Assembly: GCA_019347945.1 (NCBI GenBank) | Contig: JAHWKK010000015.1 | Location: 1-64,000, forward strand | Direction: 5' to 3' | Length of the DNA stretch: 64,000 bases | From: Acidobacteriota bacterium | GTDB taxonomy: Bacteria; Acidobacteriota; Thermoanaerobaculia; Gp7-AA8; JAHWKK01 | Shown: positions 43,026 through 52,177 of the stretch, one piece after another | Layout of the letters: the number at the start of each line of letters is the position of its first letter | Position numbering within the stretch: the first letter of the stretch is position 1 | Notes under the pieces: model-generated | Told to the model about the DNA's origin: nothing | The model's database searches: none | Seen by the model: only the letters and a program-made list of their open reading frames with translations | Position numbers and translations under genes: made by a program

Positions 43026-44081
43026 GTGTTCTTCTCAAAGAGCAAAAACCTGGTCGGTCTTGATATCGGGTCCTCGGCGATTAAGCTCGTCGAGCTGAAA
43101 GAGAAAAAGGCCGGAAATTTCCAGCTCGTCAAAATCGGGTTGGAATCGCTGTCTCCGGAGGCCATCGTCGACGGCTCCATCATGGATTCCTCTCTGGTCG
43201 TCGAGACGATCTCCCGTCTGGCGAGCGAGCAGGGGGTAAAGAACCCGAATTTCGCCACCTCCCTGTCGGGTCATTCGGTGATCATCAAGAAGATCACTCT
43301 TCCTGCGATGTCTCCGGAGGAGATGGACGAATCGATCCAATGGGAGGCGGAGCAGTACATCCCCTTCGACATCAATGACGTGAGTCTGGATTACGTCCCC
43401 CTCGATACCGGGATGGGCGACAACGCGGACGTCATCCTGGTCGCCGTGAAGAAGGACAAGATCGGCGATTACACGTCGGTGATCAGCCAGGCGGGGAAAA
43501 ACGCGGTTCACGTCGACGTCGACGCATTCGCCACGCAGAACTGCTACGAGTACAACTACGGGGGGACCGGGGCCGGCACCGTCGCCCTCGTCAACATCGG
43601 CGCTTCGGTGACCAATGTGAACGTCCTCGTCGGGGGGCAGTCGCAGTTCTGGAGGGACATCACCTTCGGGGGGAACCAGTACACCGACGCCATCCAGAGG
43701 GAGCTGAACCTTCCTTTCGAGTCGGCGGACGCTCTGAAGAGAGGTCAGCCGGCCGGTGAGTACACGATCGAGCAGGTGATTCCGGTGCTGAACTCGGTTT
43801 CCGAAGACTTTGCGGGCGAGCTTCGGAAGACCCTCGACTTTTTCACGGCAACCTCGGGCAACGCCGGAGTGGACGAAGTGATGCTCTCCGGTGGCGGGGC
43901 CTCGGTACTGAACCTGGAGTCGATTCTTTCGGACAAGTTCGCCTTTCCGGTCCACACCCTGAATCCATTCCGGAGTATCCAGGTCAACGAGGGGGATTTC
44001 AATCCGGAGTGGCTGTCGGAGGTCGGGCCGAGTATGGCTGTCGCAGTGGGGCTGGCCTTGAGGAAGCTGGGTGACGCATGA
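43026..44081 (+). CDS. pilM: Type IV pilus assembly protein PilM
   Basis: A 351-residue cytosolic actin-like ATPase fold protein that binds the N-terminus of PilN and connects the pilus motor to the inner membrane alignment complex. GLDIGSSAIKLVEL at the N-terminus is the nucleotide-binding phosphate-1 motif; LVNIGASVTNV and the MLSGGGASVLNLE segment are the corresponding later motifs. GTG start at 43026 behind a GGGGTGAAGGG stretch. First gene of the pil operon; its stop overlaps pilN by 4 bp. Confidence 0.95.
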   Translation: MFFSKSKNLVGLDIGSSAIKLVELKEKKAGNFQLVKIGLESLSPEAIVDGSIMDSSLVVETISRLASEQGVKNPNFATSLSGHSVIIKKITLPAMSPEEMDESIQWEAEQYIPFDINDVSLDYVPLDTGMGDNADVILVAVKKDKIGDYTSVISQAGKNAVHVDVDAFATQNCYEYNYGGTGAGTVALVNIGASVTNVNVLVGGQSQFWRDITFGGNQYTDAIQRELNLPFESADALKRGQPAGEYTIEQVIPVLNSVSEDFAGELRKTLDFFTATSGNAGVDEVMLSGGGASVLNLESILSDKFAFPVHTLNPFRSIQVNEGDFNPEWLSEVGPSMAVAVGLALRKLGDA

Positions 44082-44704
44082 TCAGGATCAATCTCGTCAG
44101 CGAGGGACGCGGTCCGCGGGGTGGCGGTGCAGCATCGGCCGTCGGCGGCGCGATGACCGAGGCCGCTCCGGGCGACCTCAACAACAAGGTGCTCGTCGGC
44201 ATCGCGCTGGTCGGGCTGATCCTCGCCGGCGCGTACTGGTTCCTCTTCTGGAGCCAGAGGAACCGCCTCGAGAACCAGGCCGTGGAGCTGCGGGCCGAAG
44301 CACAGGCTCTCGAGAAGATCATCCGGGAAGTCGAGCAGTTCAAGCAGAGAAAAGCGGACCTCGAGCTTCGGATCAATCTGATCAATGACCTCAAGAAGAA
44401 CCAGAAGATGCCGGTTCGAGTCATGGATCGTGTCAGCCAGAATCTTCCTGACCTGCTCTGGTTGACCAGCATGCGCGTAACCGGGACGCAGGTGGAAATC
44501 GAGGGGCAGGCGCTCAACACTGCTGCCGTTGCGGTGTTCGTCGAGAACATCAAAGGGGATCCTCTCTTCGCTGAACCGAACGTAAGGAGAATCTCGCGGC
44601 AGGGCAACACTGAGGTCTACCAGTTCCAGATGGGATTCACATTCTTTCTTCCGCAGCTTCCCGAAGAGGCGGAACAAGGAGAAATCGTGGAGCCGGCGGC
44701 GTGA
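44078..44704 (+). CDS. pilN: Type IV pilus assembly protein PilN
   Basis: A 208-residue bitopic inner membrane protein. It starts with MIRINLV, the conserved PilM-binding INLL-like motif, but has a Gly/Ala-rich insertion of about 25 residues before the single helix (about 38-58). A coiled coil and a ferredoxin-like periplasmic domain follow (MRVTGTQVEIEGQALN). It partners PilO in the alignment complex. ATG overlaps the pilM stop. Confidence 0.92.
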   Translation: MIRINLVSEGRGPRGGGAASAVGGAMTEAAPGDLNNKVLVGIALVGLILAGAYWFLFWSQRNRLENQAVELRAEAQALEKIIREVEQFKQRKADLELRINLINDLKKNQKMPVRVMDRVSQNLPDLLWLTSMRVTGTQVEIEGQALNTAAVAVFVENIKGDPLFAEPNVRRISRQGNTEVYQFQMGFTFFLPQLPEEAEQGEIVEPAA

Positions 44705-44720
44705 CGGGAGGGGTTGAAAA

Positions 44721-45314
44721 GTGACGGGTCTCGAAGGAAAACCTCTCTACTACGGCCTGCTGGTGGGAGCTCTGATCGCCGGCATGCTCGTGGCGTTGGT
44801 GCACTTTTTCCCGGTCGCCACCCTCAAGACCGAGATCCAGACTCTCGAGGACGAGATCGACACCCTCGAAACAAGGATCGCGGAGGGGAGGGCAGCCGAG
44901 AGAGAGCTTCCGCAATTTCGGGACGAGGTCGCACGCCTCGAGCTGGAGCTGGAGCGTCTGAAGAAAATTCTTCCCTCCCAGCGCAACACCGAGGAGATCA
45001 TCAAGAAGGTCAAGGCGCTCGTCGATGAAGGAGACTTCGTCCTCAAGAATCTCAACTTCCCCGAGTTCAACGCGGTCGAGAGCGATATTTACATGGAATG
45101 GCCGATCTCGGTCGCGCTCGACGGTCGTTACCATGACCTCGCCATACTCTTCAACAAGCTCGGCAACTTTTCGAGAATCATGAACGTCGAGAACATTCAG
45201 ATCGACGCTCTCAGCCAGCAGGACGAGCGAACGGTGTCGAGCCAGTTCACGGCGAAGACGTTCGTGCTGATCGAAGAGACCGGGAACGAAGAAGGAACGC
45301 CGGGAGGAGAATGA
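44721..45314 (+). CDS. pilO: Type IV pilus assembly protein PilO
   Basis: A 197-residue bitopic inner membrane protein: a short cytosolic end, a helix at about 10-30, a long coiled coil (about 35-85) and a ferredoxin-like domain with the typical ISVALDGRYHDLAILFNKLGNFSRI segment. It forms a heterodimer with PilN. GTG start 16 bp after the pilN stop with GGGAGGGG upstream. Its stop overlaps pilP by 4 bp. Confidence 0.93.
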   Translation: MTGLEGKPLYYGLLVGALIAGMLVALVHFFPVATLKTEIQTLEDEIDTLETRIAEGRAAERELPQFRDEVARLELELERLKKILPSQRNTEEIIKKVKALVDEGDFVLKNLNFPEFNAVESDIYMEWPISVALDGRYHDLAILFNKLGNFSRIMNVENIQIDALSQQDERTVSSQFTAKTFVLIEETGNEEGTPGGE

Positions 45315-45832
45315 CGATGAATCGACTCAGGTTGCTGGCGTTTCTTCTGGCGATCCTTCTGATTCCGGCCGGCCTGGCTCCGGCACAGGAAGCGACATCG
45401 GCCGAGCCCGAATCGGAGCAGGAGTCCGCTCCGGAAGACGTTCTTCAGGATCTCGAGAGCATTCTGGAAGAGGATGCGGTCGATACCTATCGTTACGATC
45501 CCCAGGGGCGCCGCGATCCTTTCCGATCGCTGATTCGCGGACGTGAGTCGGCCGTTCGAACCGATGTTCCTCCGGGCGTGCCCGGGTTTCTGATCGACGA
45601 GATCGACCTCCAGGGCGTGATTCGCTCCCGATCGGGGCTCGTGGCGACGATCAAGGGCCCGGACAATATCGGCTACACGATCCGGCCGGGCGACAAGCTT
45701 TACGATGGAGAAGTCCTGAGGATCACGCCGACGGCGGTTTACTTCCGGCAGGAAGTCAATGATCCGACACTGATCGAACGACAGCGGGAGGTCGTCAAGG
45801 AACTCGACAACCGGCCCGGAGGACGTGGCTGA
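45311..45832 (+). CDS. pilP: Type IV pilus assembly protein PilP, without lipobox
   Basis: A 173-residue periplasmic protein with N-terminal hydrophobic signal (to about residue 26), an acidic disordered region with YDPQGRRDPF, and the beta-domain LQGVIRSRSGLVATIKGPDNIGYTIRPGDKLYDGEV typical of PilP; it links PilNO to the secretin. Most PilP proteins are lipoproteins, but here the signal ends APAQ and no cysteine exists in the protein, so it is soluble or helix-anchored. Confidence 0.9.
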   Translation: MTMNRLRLLAFLLAILLIPAGLAPAQEATSAEPESEQESAPEDVLQDLESILEEDAVDTYRYDPQGRRDPFRSLIRGRESAVRTDVPPGVPGFLIDEIDLQGVIRSRSGLVATIKGPDNIGYTIRPGDKLYDGEVLRITPTAVYFRQEVNDPTLIERQREVVKELDNRPGGRG

Positions 45833-45851
45833 TGTCTTGGAGGAGCGTGTG

Positions 45852-48407
45852 ATGGTGGAGGTGGGAATGATGAGGATGAAGCTCCAGTACGTTCTCGGTG
45901 GAGCCCTGATGCTGGCGGCGTTCGGCTGCTCGTCAGCGGGCGTGACTCCGGATGATCCGTCGAGCCCGGTCAGGGCGAGCGCCGTTTCCGGCGAGTCGGT
46001 CGAAAAACCCGTGCTGACGTCGATCAGGTCCGAGCTCGTACCTTCGCCGCGGCTCGTTTTCAATACGACCCAACACCCTTCGTACACTTCCTACAGCCCC
46101 CAGGCCGACGTTTTCGTCGTCGACCTCCCCTCGGTGACTCGAGCGGCCGGACTCGAGATCCCCTCGAATCTTCCTCCGATCGTGGCTTCTCTCGCCGCGG
46201 AAGAGGTTTTCGAGCTCGGGACCCCGATCACACGGATCACCGTCCGCCTGACCGGCGATCTCGATCCGAGCGTCTCGACCGAAGGAAAAAACCTCGTCAT
46301 CAGTCTCGGGGAAACCGATCCTGTGGCAATTGCGGATGAGCCTGCCGCGCAGTGGGGAGATGACGAGGGCGTTCGACTTGCCGAGCCCGTCGTGACGAGC
46401 GAGGCGCTGCCGACGGCGGAACCGGTCGTACCGATTCTCGACGAGCCGCTCGAGGATTCGAGCGAGCCAGCCATCGCTACCGTCACGGAGCCTCGGCTCG
46501 TCATCGTTCCCGACCAGATGGCTTCGAATCTTCTGGGAGTCAAAGTCGAAACCACGAGCGAAGGTCTCGTCGTGAAGCTCCGAACCGATGGACGCGTCGA
46601 TTACAAAAGTTTCACGCTGCCGGACCCGGCCAGGATCGTGGTCGACCTGAACGGACTGGTCAACCGGTCGGAGCGCTCGGTGATCTCGACGGGTAGCGCC
46701 TCAGTTCAGCGGGTTCGGGTAGCGCAATTCAGCAGTGATCCCGATCCGGTCGCGCGCGTCGTGCTCGATCTCAAGGGAGACCATCCGTATACCGTCCGGC
46801 AGGCGGCCGAGGGGCTGGAAGTGGTGATGTCCGACGCCGCCCGTCCAGTCCGAACGATGCTTGCAAGCGAGATCGACACGGACCTCCCCGCAACTCGCGT
46901 GGCCCCGAAAATGACGGCGGCGGATCTGCCGAGGGAAGCGCCGGAAGATGTCTTCAGAGTGTCGGATGCAGCGGGGGTCGAGCAGGATGCGACTCACCTG
47001 GTTTATGCGCCGCAGACGGTCCGCGAACCGGAGCCGCCGCCGCAGGAGCGGCCAATCGACACCAGCGTGATCCGGAGCACCGTCGAGCAGGAACCGGTCG
47101 ACGACGTGTTCCAGCAGGGCGTCACTCCGGGCGCGACGGTCGAGGGCGGTACGGTTCTCCTGCCGGGAGAGAGCCGGGAAGTCGGCGCGATGGAGCGGAT
47201 CTTCACCGGCGAGCCGATCGACATCACGTTCACCAACGCGGACCTGATCGACGTGTTGAGACTCTTCAGCGAGATCACCGGGTTGAACATTGCGATCGAT
47301 CCGGAAGTGCGGGGGACGGTCACGGTCCGGTTCGAAGGAGTTCCGTGGGATCAGGCGCTCGATCTGATTCTCCGGCAGAACGACCTGACCTACACGTACA
47401 GCGGCAACGTCATGCGGATCGGAACGATCAACCGCCTGACGGCCGAGGCCGTACGGACACGTGAGCTCGCCGAAGAAGAGCGAAACAACGTGCCTCTCCG
47501 GACTGTCATCAAATACCTTTCATATGCACGGGCACCCGACGTCCAGTCGATTCTCAGTGCCCTCAGCACGCCGCGCGGTACGATCATCGTCGACGCGCGT
47601 ACCAATCAGTTGATTATCTCCGAGGTCCCGGACGTGTTGCAGACGATGTTCGATCTGATCGAGACGATCGATGTGGCAACGCCCCAGGTCATGATCGAAG
47701 CGAGAATCGTCGAAACGACGAAGAACTTCGCGCGTCAGCTCGGAATCACCTGGGGCTTCAACGGGACTCTCGACCCGGCACTCGGCACGGGGACTGGCCT
47801 CACGTTCCCCAACCGGGTGGATGTCACGGGCGGGCCATTCGACTTCGGAGCTGGCAATCCCGTCCTCGATCTGAGCTTCATGGATGTGCTGGGCACCTTC
47901 GATCTCGATGTTCTCCTCACGGCAGCCGAAAGCGAGGGACTGGTCAAGGTGGTCTCGGCGCCGAAGGTCACCACTCAGGACAATCAGGCCGCAGAGATCC
48001 AGAGCGGTGTCCAGATTCCCGTGCAGACGCGCGTGAACTTCACCACGACCGTCACCTACATCGACGCGACGCTCAGGCTCTCGGTCACACCGCAGGTCAC
48101 GGCAGTCGGAACGGTCATCATGGACATTCAGGTTCAGAAGACGGAGCCGGCGCTCGGTCTGACTGTAGTCGGCGGGACGAACTCGCCGCTGATTACCAGA
48201 CGAGCCCAGACCAAGCTGATGGTGCGTGACGGCGGAACGACCGTGATCGGTGGTATTTACCAGGCCACCGACAACAATGCGCAATCAAGAGTTCCGTTCC
48301 TGCACCAGATTCCGGTGCTGGGCAACCTGTTCAAGAACAATGACATCTCTTCGAGGCACGACGAGCTGCTGATCTTCATTACGCCGCGGATCGTGAGGGT
48401 ACAGTGA
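45852..48407 (+). CDS. pilQ: Type IV pilus secretin PilQ, with lipoprotein signal
   Basis: An 851-residue outer membrane channel for the pilus. A lipobox-type signal (LMLAAFGC) precedes two AMIN-like regions (about 60-140 and 215-305; FTLPDPARIVVDLNGLVN). A long acidic, Pro-rich linker leads to the secretin N0/N1 domains (INIAIDPEVRGTVTVRFEGVPWDQALDLIL; TIIVDARTNQLIIS) and the secretin core (ending VPFLHQIPVLGNLFKNNDISSRHDELLIFITPRIV). ATG 45852 is used because GGAGGAG is 6 bases upstream; ATG 45867 and an upstream GTG overlapping pilP are alternatives. Having the lipid anchor on PilQ rather than PilP is unusual. Confidence 0.93.
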   Translation: MVEVGMMRMKLQYVLGGALMLAAFGCSSAGVTPDDPSSPVRASAVSGESVEKPVLTSIRSELVPSPRLVFNTTQHPSYTSYSPQADVFVVDLPSVTRAAGLEIPSNLPPIVASLAAEEVFELGTPITRITVRLTGDLDPSVSTEGKNLVISLGETDPVAIADEPAAQWGDDEGVRLAEPVVTSEALPTAEPVVPILDEPLEDSSEPAIATVTEPRLVIVPDQMASNLLGVKVETTSEGLVVKLRTDGRVDYKSFTLPDPARIVVDLNGLVNRSERSVISTGSASVQRVRVAQFSSDPDPVARVVLDLKGDHPYTVRQAAEGLEVVMSDAARPVRTMLASEIDTDLPATRVAPKMTAADLPREAPEDVFRVSDAAGVEQDATHLVYAPQTVREPEPPPQERPIDTSVIRSTVEQEPVDDVFQQGVTPGATVEGGTVLLPGESREVGAMERIFTGEPIDITFTNADLIDVLRLFSEITGLNIAIDPEVRGTVTVRFEGVPWDQALDLILRQNDLTYTYSGNVMRIGTINRLTAEAVRTRELAEEERNNVPLRTVIKYLSYARAPDVQSILSALSTPRGTIIVDARTNQLIISEVPDVLQTMFDLIETIDVATPQVMIEARIVETTKNFARQLGITWGFNGTLDPALGTGTGLTFPNRVDVTGGPFDFGAGNPVLDLSFMDVLGTFDLDVLLTAAESEGLVKVVSAPKVTTQDNQAAEIQSGVQIPVQTRVNFTTTVTYIDATLRLSVTPQVTAVGTVIMDIQVQKTEPALGLTVVGGTNSPLITRRAQTKLMVRDGGTTVIGGIYQATDNNAQSRVPFLHQIPVLGNLFKNNDISSRHDELLIFITPRIVRVQ

Positions 48408-48421
48408 GGGTAGGAGCGATG

Positions 48422-48964
48422 ATGAAAAAGCTGACACTGACGGTCGCAGCACTCATGGCACTCGCCGGCTGCGACGACGTGGCCCGGGAATCTTCGCCGG
48501 TCGAGCTCGTCGCGACGGTGACGCCGGATGTCGTCCAGCTGGTGGACCTTGCGGACCCCGTTTGCCCGGATCTGGTCACCGTGGTCGTGAACGCGATCGC
48601 GAAGAATCCTCTTTCGGAGGAGACTTTTCTCGACGTTCGGCTGACCCGAATGAGGGTTTCGTACAGGCGAACCGATGGCGGAACACTGAGACCCAGCTCG
48701 TTCGTCAGAACGATCTCGGGCCTGGTTCCGATCGGGGGTACCGCATCCGTGAATACTCGGGTGTTTCAGGCCGACGCGACAAACGAGGCTCCGTTCGCCG
48801 CGCTCATGCCCAGCAACGGTGGGGTCGATCCGGAAACCGGACGGAGAGTCGTGCAGATGGATGTCATTCTCGAGATCTTCGGAGAGACCCTCTCCGGCGA
48901 AAATGTAGCAACGAGCGTCAGTTTCCCGGTTGATTTCTGTTTCAACTGCGGCGGGTGCGCTTGA
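48422..48964 (+). CDS. Putative lipoprotein downstream of pilQ
   Basis: A 180-residue protein with a clear lipobox (LMALAGC, Cys about residue 17). The mature part is beta-rich, with VSYRRTDGGTLRPSSF, and ends in a Cys cluster FCFNCGGCA. No family is recognised. The frame continues up to GTG 48404 overlapping the pilQ stop, so it is part of the pil operon; ATG 48422 is preferred because AGGAG is 5 bases upstream. Likely a surface or periplasmic pilus-associated component, by position only. Confidence 0.8.
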   Translation: MKKLTLTVAALMALAGCDDVARESSPVELVATVTPDVVQLVDLADPVCPDLVTVVVNAIAKNPLSEETFLDVRLTRMRVSYRRTDGGTLRPSSFVRTISGLVPIGGTASVNTRVFQADATNEAPFAALMPSNGGVDPETGRRVVQMDVILEIFGETLSGENVATSVSFPVDFCFNCGGCA

Positions 48965-48994
48965 GAGTCGGGTGTGGAAATGACGGGGGAAACA

Positions 48995-50917
48995 ATGGAT
49001 AGAAGGACAGTCAAGGCAATCGCGGTGCTCATGCTCCTGCTGGTCGCGGCCTGTTCGGGAGATTCGCCGACTGCGCCCCCTCCGGGCGGTGGCGGTCCCG
49101 GGGGCGGAGGAGCCCAGGCAGTGACCGTGGCCATCGAGGCTTCGAACGACGATCCGCTCGTCAACTCCACCTCGACGATCATCGCGACAGTGACCCAGAA
49201 CGGTCAGCCGGCCGTCGACGGTACCGCTGTCGAATTTTCGACGACTCTCGGCATTTTCTCCGAGACCGGGACGGCGACGACCGTCAAGATCACCGATGAA
49301 GGGAAGGCAACGGTCACGCTGACCTCGAGCCAACCCGGCTCGGCGACGGTACGGGCCCGCGTCGGGTCTGCAGTCGCCACGACGGGAGTCACCTTCAGGG
49401 CTCAGGGAACCGGTCCCCCGCCGACCAATGGAGGCCCGACGATCAACTCCATCTCCCCGACGACGGGAAGTCCCGAAGGCGGCGAGATCATCACGATCAA
49501 CGGTACCAACTTCCAGGCACCAGTTCGGGTACTCTTCGGCAACCGCGAAGCGACAGTCGTCTCGGTGACCGAGACCGAGATCAGGGTCGTGGCACCGAGG
49601 ATCGATCTCCCACTCGACACTCAGTTTCAGGAAGTGCAGATCACCGTCATCAGCGGCGTCGGCACGGACGATGAGGCAAGCGTCACCGCCGCACAGAGGT
49701 TCCGTTATGAGCGTCAGATTCTGACGCCCAATCTCTTCAGCGTGACTCCTTCGTCCGGTCCGAACGAGGGGAACACCCGCGTGAGCATCATCGGTGAAGG
49801 CTTCCAGGCACCGGTTCGCGTATTCTTCGGAACGGGCATCGGAGTGGAAGCAGCGGTTCAGCAGGTCACATTCAACGAGATCATCGTCCTGACGCCTCCT
49901 GCGCTCGGTTTGGGAAGCGCGCTGGCGAACAGCGAAGTTCCGATCCGCGTCACGAACGTCGCCTCGAACACCTCGGCGACTTTGTCGCCTGCATTCCGTT
50001 ACGGACCTGAAATGGTGATCACCGGCATTTCGCCGGGAGTCGGTTCCGGTTCAGGTGGAACGGAAGTCACCATTTTCGGTTGGGGATTCGACGACCCGGT
50101 CGCCGTCACGATCGGCGGGATCGGAGCACAGCCGATCAAGGTCTCGGGAACCGAGATCGTCGCGATCACAGGAGCTCCCCTACCGGCATGCGGTGGCACC
50201 GTGAGCGGTCCGACCACCGTGACGAATCTCGAAGATGGTAACTCGGCAGAAGGGCCCGAGTTCCAGTTCGTGTTCGTCAACCCCAGCATTACGTCAATTT
50301 CGCCCAGCTCGAGCACTGCGGGCGGAACCATCCAGATCACGGTCGCAAACCCCGGCCCCGGCAGCGTGAGGTTCGAGATCGGCGGTCAGACGGTGATCCC
50401 CACAGCGGGAGTCCAGATCGGTCCGGACCTCTTCCGATACAGCGTGACCGTTCCGACCAACCTCGACTTCGAGGAGGAGGAGTGTGGCGTCAACGGGACT
50501 CGGGAGATTCCGACCGCCTTCGACGTGACCTTCATCAATGTCACGACGACCTGCACCGACAGTCTGCCTGGTGCTCTCACCGTCACGCCTCCCAGCACGG
50601 AGTGCGTCGAGCCGCCGGTAGCCGTGGTCAGTCCGACCGCGGTGGCGTACGGCGATGTCGCGGTCGGTGCTTCGGCGGATCGAGTCGTCACGGTGAGCAA
50701 CGCCGGTGGCGGAACTCTCAGCGTCACTGGAGCCTCGAGCAGCAATCCCGATTACGCGGTGACGGCGGGACCGTTCCCGGCGTCGCTGACGGCGGGTCAA
50801 TCGGCTGACTACACGATCACGTTCACTCCGGCGGCGGCCGGCGCGTCGACCGGTACGGTGACCTTCCAGACATCCGCGGGAGCCGTGACCGTCACGGTTT
50901 CCGGCAACGGAATCTGA
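48995..50917 (+). CDS. Lipoprotein with IPT/TIG repeats, end of pil operon
   Basis: A 640-residue lipoprotein (LLLVAAC signal, then a Gly/Pro linker). Residues about 45-140 form an invasin/Big-1-like domain (ATVTQNGQPAVDGTAVEF), followed by at least three IPT/TIG Ig-like domains (SISPTTGSPEGGEIITING; VTPSSGPNEGNTRVSIIGEGF; ISPGVGSGSGGTEVTIFGWGF; a degenerate fourth) and a C-terminal ASPM/HYDIN-like domain (VSPTAVAYGDVAVGASADR). Such modular Ig arrays serve as adhesins or surface scaffolds. It follows the other lipoprotein gene after 30 bp and ends at a hairpin. ATG 48995 has GGGGGAA upstream; GTG 48974 and ATG 48980 are in-frame alternatives. Confidence 0.85.
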   Translation: MDRRTVKAIAVLMLLLVAACSGDSPTAPPPGGGGPGGGGAQAVTVAIEASNDDPLVNSTSTIIATVTQNGQPAVDGTAVEFSTTLGIFSETGTATTVKITDEGKATVTLTSSQPGSATVRARVGSAVATTGVTFRAQGTGPPPTNGGPTINSISPTTGSPEGGEIITINGTNFQAPVRVLFGNREATVVSVTETEIRVVAPRIDLPLDTQFQEVQITVISGVGTDDEASVTAAQRFRYERQILTPNLFSVTPSSGPNEGNTRVSIIGEGFQAPVRVFFGTGIGVEAAVQQVTFNEIIVLTPPALGLGSALANSEVPIRVTNVASNTSATLSPAFRYGPEMVITGISPGVGSGSGGTEVTIFGWGFDDPVAVTIGGIGAQPIKVSGTEIVAITGAPLPACGGTVSGPTTVTNLEDGNSAEGPEFQFVFVNPSITSISPSSSTAGGTIQITVANPGPGSVRFEIGGQTVIPTAGVQIGPDLFRYSVTVPTNLDFEEEECGVNGTREIPTAFDVTFINVTTTCTDSLPGALTVTPPSTECVEPPVAVVSPTAVAYGDVAVGASADRVVTVSNAGGGTLSVTGASSSNPDYAVTAGPFPASLTAGQSADYTITFTPAAAGASTGTVTFQTSAGAVTVTVSGNGI

Positions 50918-50936
50918 CGAGCTTTCGGATAGAATC

Positions 50937-50974
50937 GGGGATGGCCGTCCTTTTGTGGCGGCCATCCCCTTTGT
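50937..50974 (+). terminator. Hairpin behind the pil operon
   Basis: An 11-bp perfect stem, GGGGATGGCCG with CGGCCATCCCC, 11-base loop, followed only by CTTTGT-like sequence, so termination strength is uncertain. It ends a few bases before the ATG of the TPR gene and could alternatively lower translation of that gene. Confidence 0.55.
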
Positions 50975-50978
50975 ACTT

Positions 50979-51833
50979 ATGGCCAAGGCTGAAGACACTC
51001 CCCGAATCCAGGCGCTCCGGGCGAAACTCTCCGCTGACCCGTCTTCGCGCGTTTTCTACCAGCTCGCGGAGGAGCTCCGGAAGCTCGAGCGCTTCGAGGA
51101 CGCCGAGGAAGTCCTGCGAGGCGGGATCGAGCATCACCCTGAATACCTCTCCGGATTGCTCAGCCTCGGGAGGGTGCTCGTGGGGCAGGGGAAGTTCGCC
51201 GAAGGTATCCAGGTGTTCGAAAAGGCTCTCACGAAGGATCCCCACAACGTAGTCACTGCCCGGCTCCTTGCCGACGCTCATTTTGAAGTCGGCTCGAATC
51301 TCGAAGCGGTCAAGCGATACAAGCTCGTACGGGCGCTCCATCCGCAGGACGAAGAAGTCCATGAACGGATCGAGATCCTTGAAAAGCGGCTGAAAGAAGA
51401 TCAACCCACGGCATCCGAGGCGACGGTGCCCGCGGAGCCAGTCGTTGGCGATGCGGATGCCGAAGAAGCGGTCGATGCGTCGGGAACGAGCTCCGATACC
51501 GCGGACTCGGAATCCGCCGCGACAGAGGACTCAACGGTCACCATGGGCGATCTCTATGCCAGTCAGGGACACCCCGACGAGGCGCGAGAGACGTACCGGA
51601 GCGTTCTGGAGAGACAACCGGCGAACGATCGAGCCGAGGCACGTCTTCAGCGGATGGACCATGAGGATCTGAAGGCGAAGGGAGGTCAGGCGGAACTGGA
51701 ATCAGGAACGGGGCTGGAAGACTCGGCGAGGCCATCGGCAGGCGAGCCCGCGCGAGACGACGCGCGCACCCAGCGTCTGGAGGAGTGGCTGGCGAAAATG
51801 AAAGGACGGGCTGACCAGAGTGTTCGAGGATGA
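50979..51833 (+). CDS. Tetratricopeptide-repeat protein
   Basis: A 284-residue soluble protein without signal peptide. Residues about 25-130 hold three TPR units (SSRVFYQLAEELRKLERFEDAEEVL; HPEYLSGLLSLGRVLVGQGKF; NVVTARLLADAHFEVGSNLEAV), then an acidic disordered linker, and another TPR-like unit (TMGDLYASQGHPDEARETY). The end, LEEWLAKMK, resembles that of TPR partners of roadblock proteins. It overlaps the roadblock/LC7 gene by 14 bp, supporting a joint role. ATG 50979 is preferred because the frame upstream lies in the hairpin. Confidence 0.85.
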   Translation: MAKAEDTPRIQALRAKLSADPSSRVFYQLAEELRKLERFEDAEEVLRGGIEHHPEYLSGLLSLGRVLVGQGKFAEGIQVFEKALTKDPHNVVTARLLADAHFEVGSNLEAVKRYKLVRALHPQDEEVHERIEILEKRLKEDQPTASEATVPAEPVVGDADAEEAVDASGTSSDTADSESAATEDSTVTMGDLYASQGHPDEARETYRSVLERQPANDRAEARLQRMDHEDLKAKGGQAELESGTGLEDSARPSAGEPARDDARTQRLEEWLAKMKGRADQSVRG

Positions 51834-52173
51834 ACTTCGGCGGTTGGTGGACAGCGTACCTGGGGCGCTCGCCTCGTCATTGACCGATCTCGACGGAATC
51901 CCGGTTGCGTCGACGAATCCGGGTGGTGTGCCTCTCGACCACATCGCCGCGGAGCTGACCAGCGCCTTTCGGAGCGTGCAGGTCACCAACACCGGCATGG
52001 ATATCGGCGTTCTGGCTCAACTGATGCTCATGACCGAGAAGTACGCCATGTATCTGTCGAGAGTGACGGAGGAGTATTACGTTTTGGTGGTAATGTCCCC
52101 GGAAGGAAGTCACGGAAAGGCGAGATTCGAAATGAAAAAAGTCCGGCACGCTCTCGCTGACGAACTGGTGTGA
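51820..52173 (+). CDS. Roadblock/LC7 domain protein
   Basis: A 117-residue protein that is a single roadblock/LC7 domain: [23 protein letters not shown] and a following LTSAFRS helix, with a [14 protein letters not shown] end. Related proteins (MglB) regulate small Ras-like GTPases in polarity and pilus-based motility. No GTPase gene is in the window. GTG start at 51820 overlaps the TPR gene. It is followed at 4 bp by accB. Confidence 0.85.
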   Translation: MFEDELRRLVDSVPGALASSLTDLDGIPVASTNPGGVPLDHIAAELTSAFRSVQVTNTGMDIGVLAQLMLMTEKYAMYLSRVTEEYYVLVVMSPEGSHGKARFEMKKVRHALADELV

Positions 52174-52177
52174 TGAC

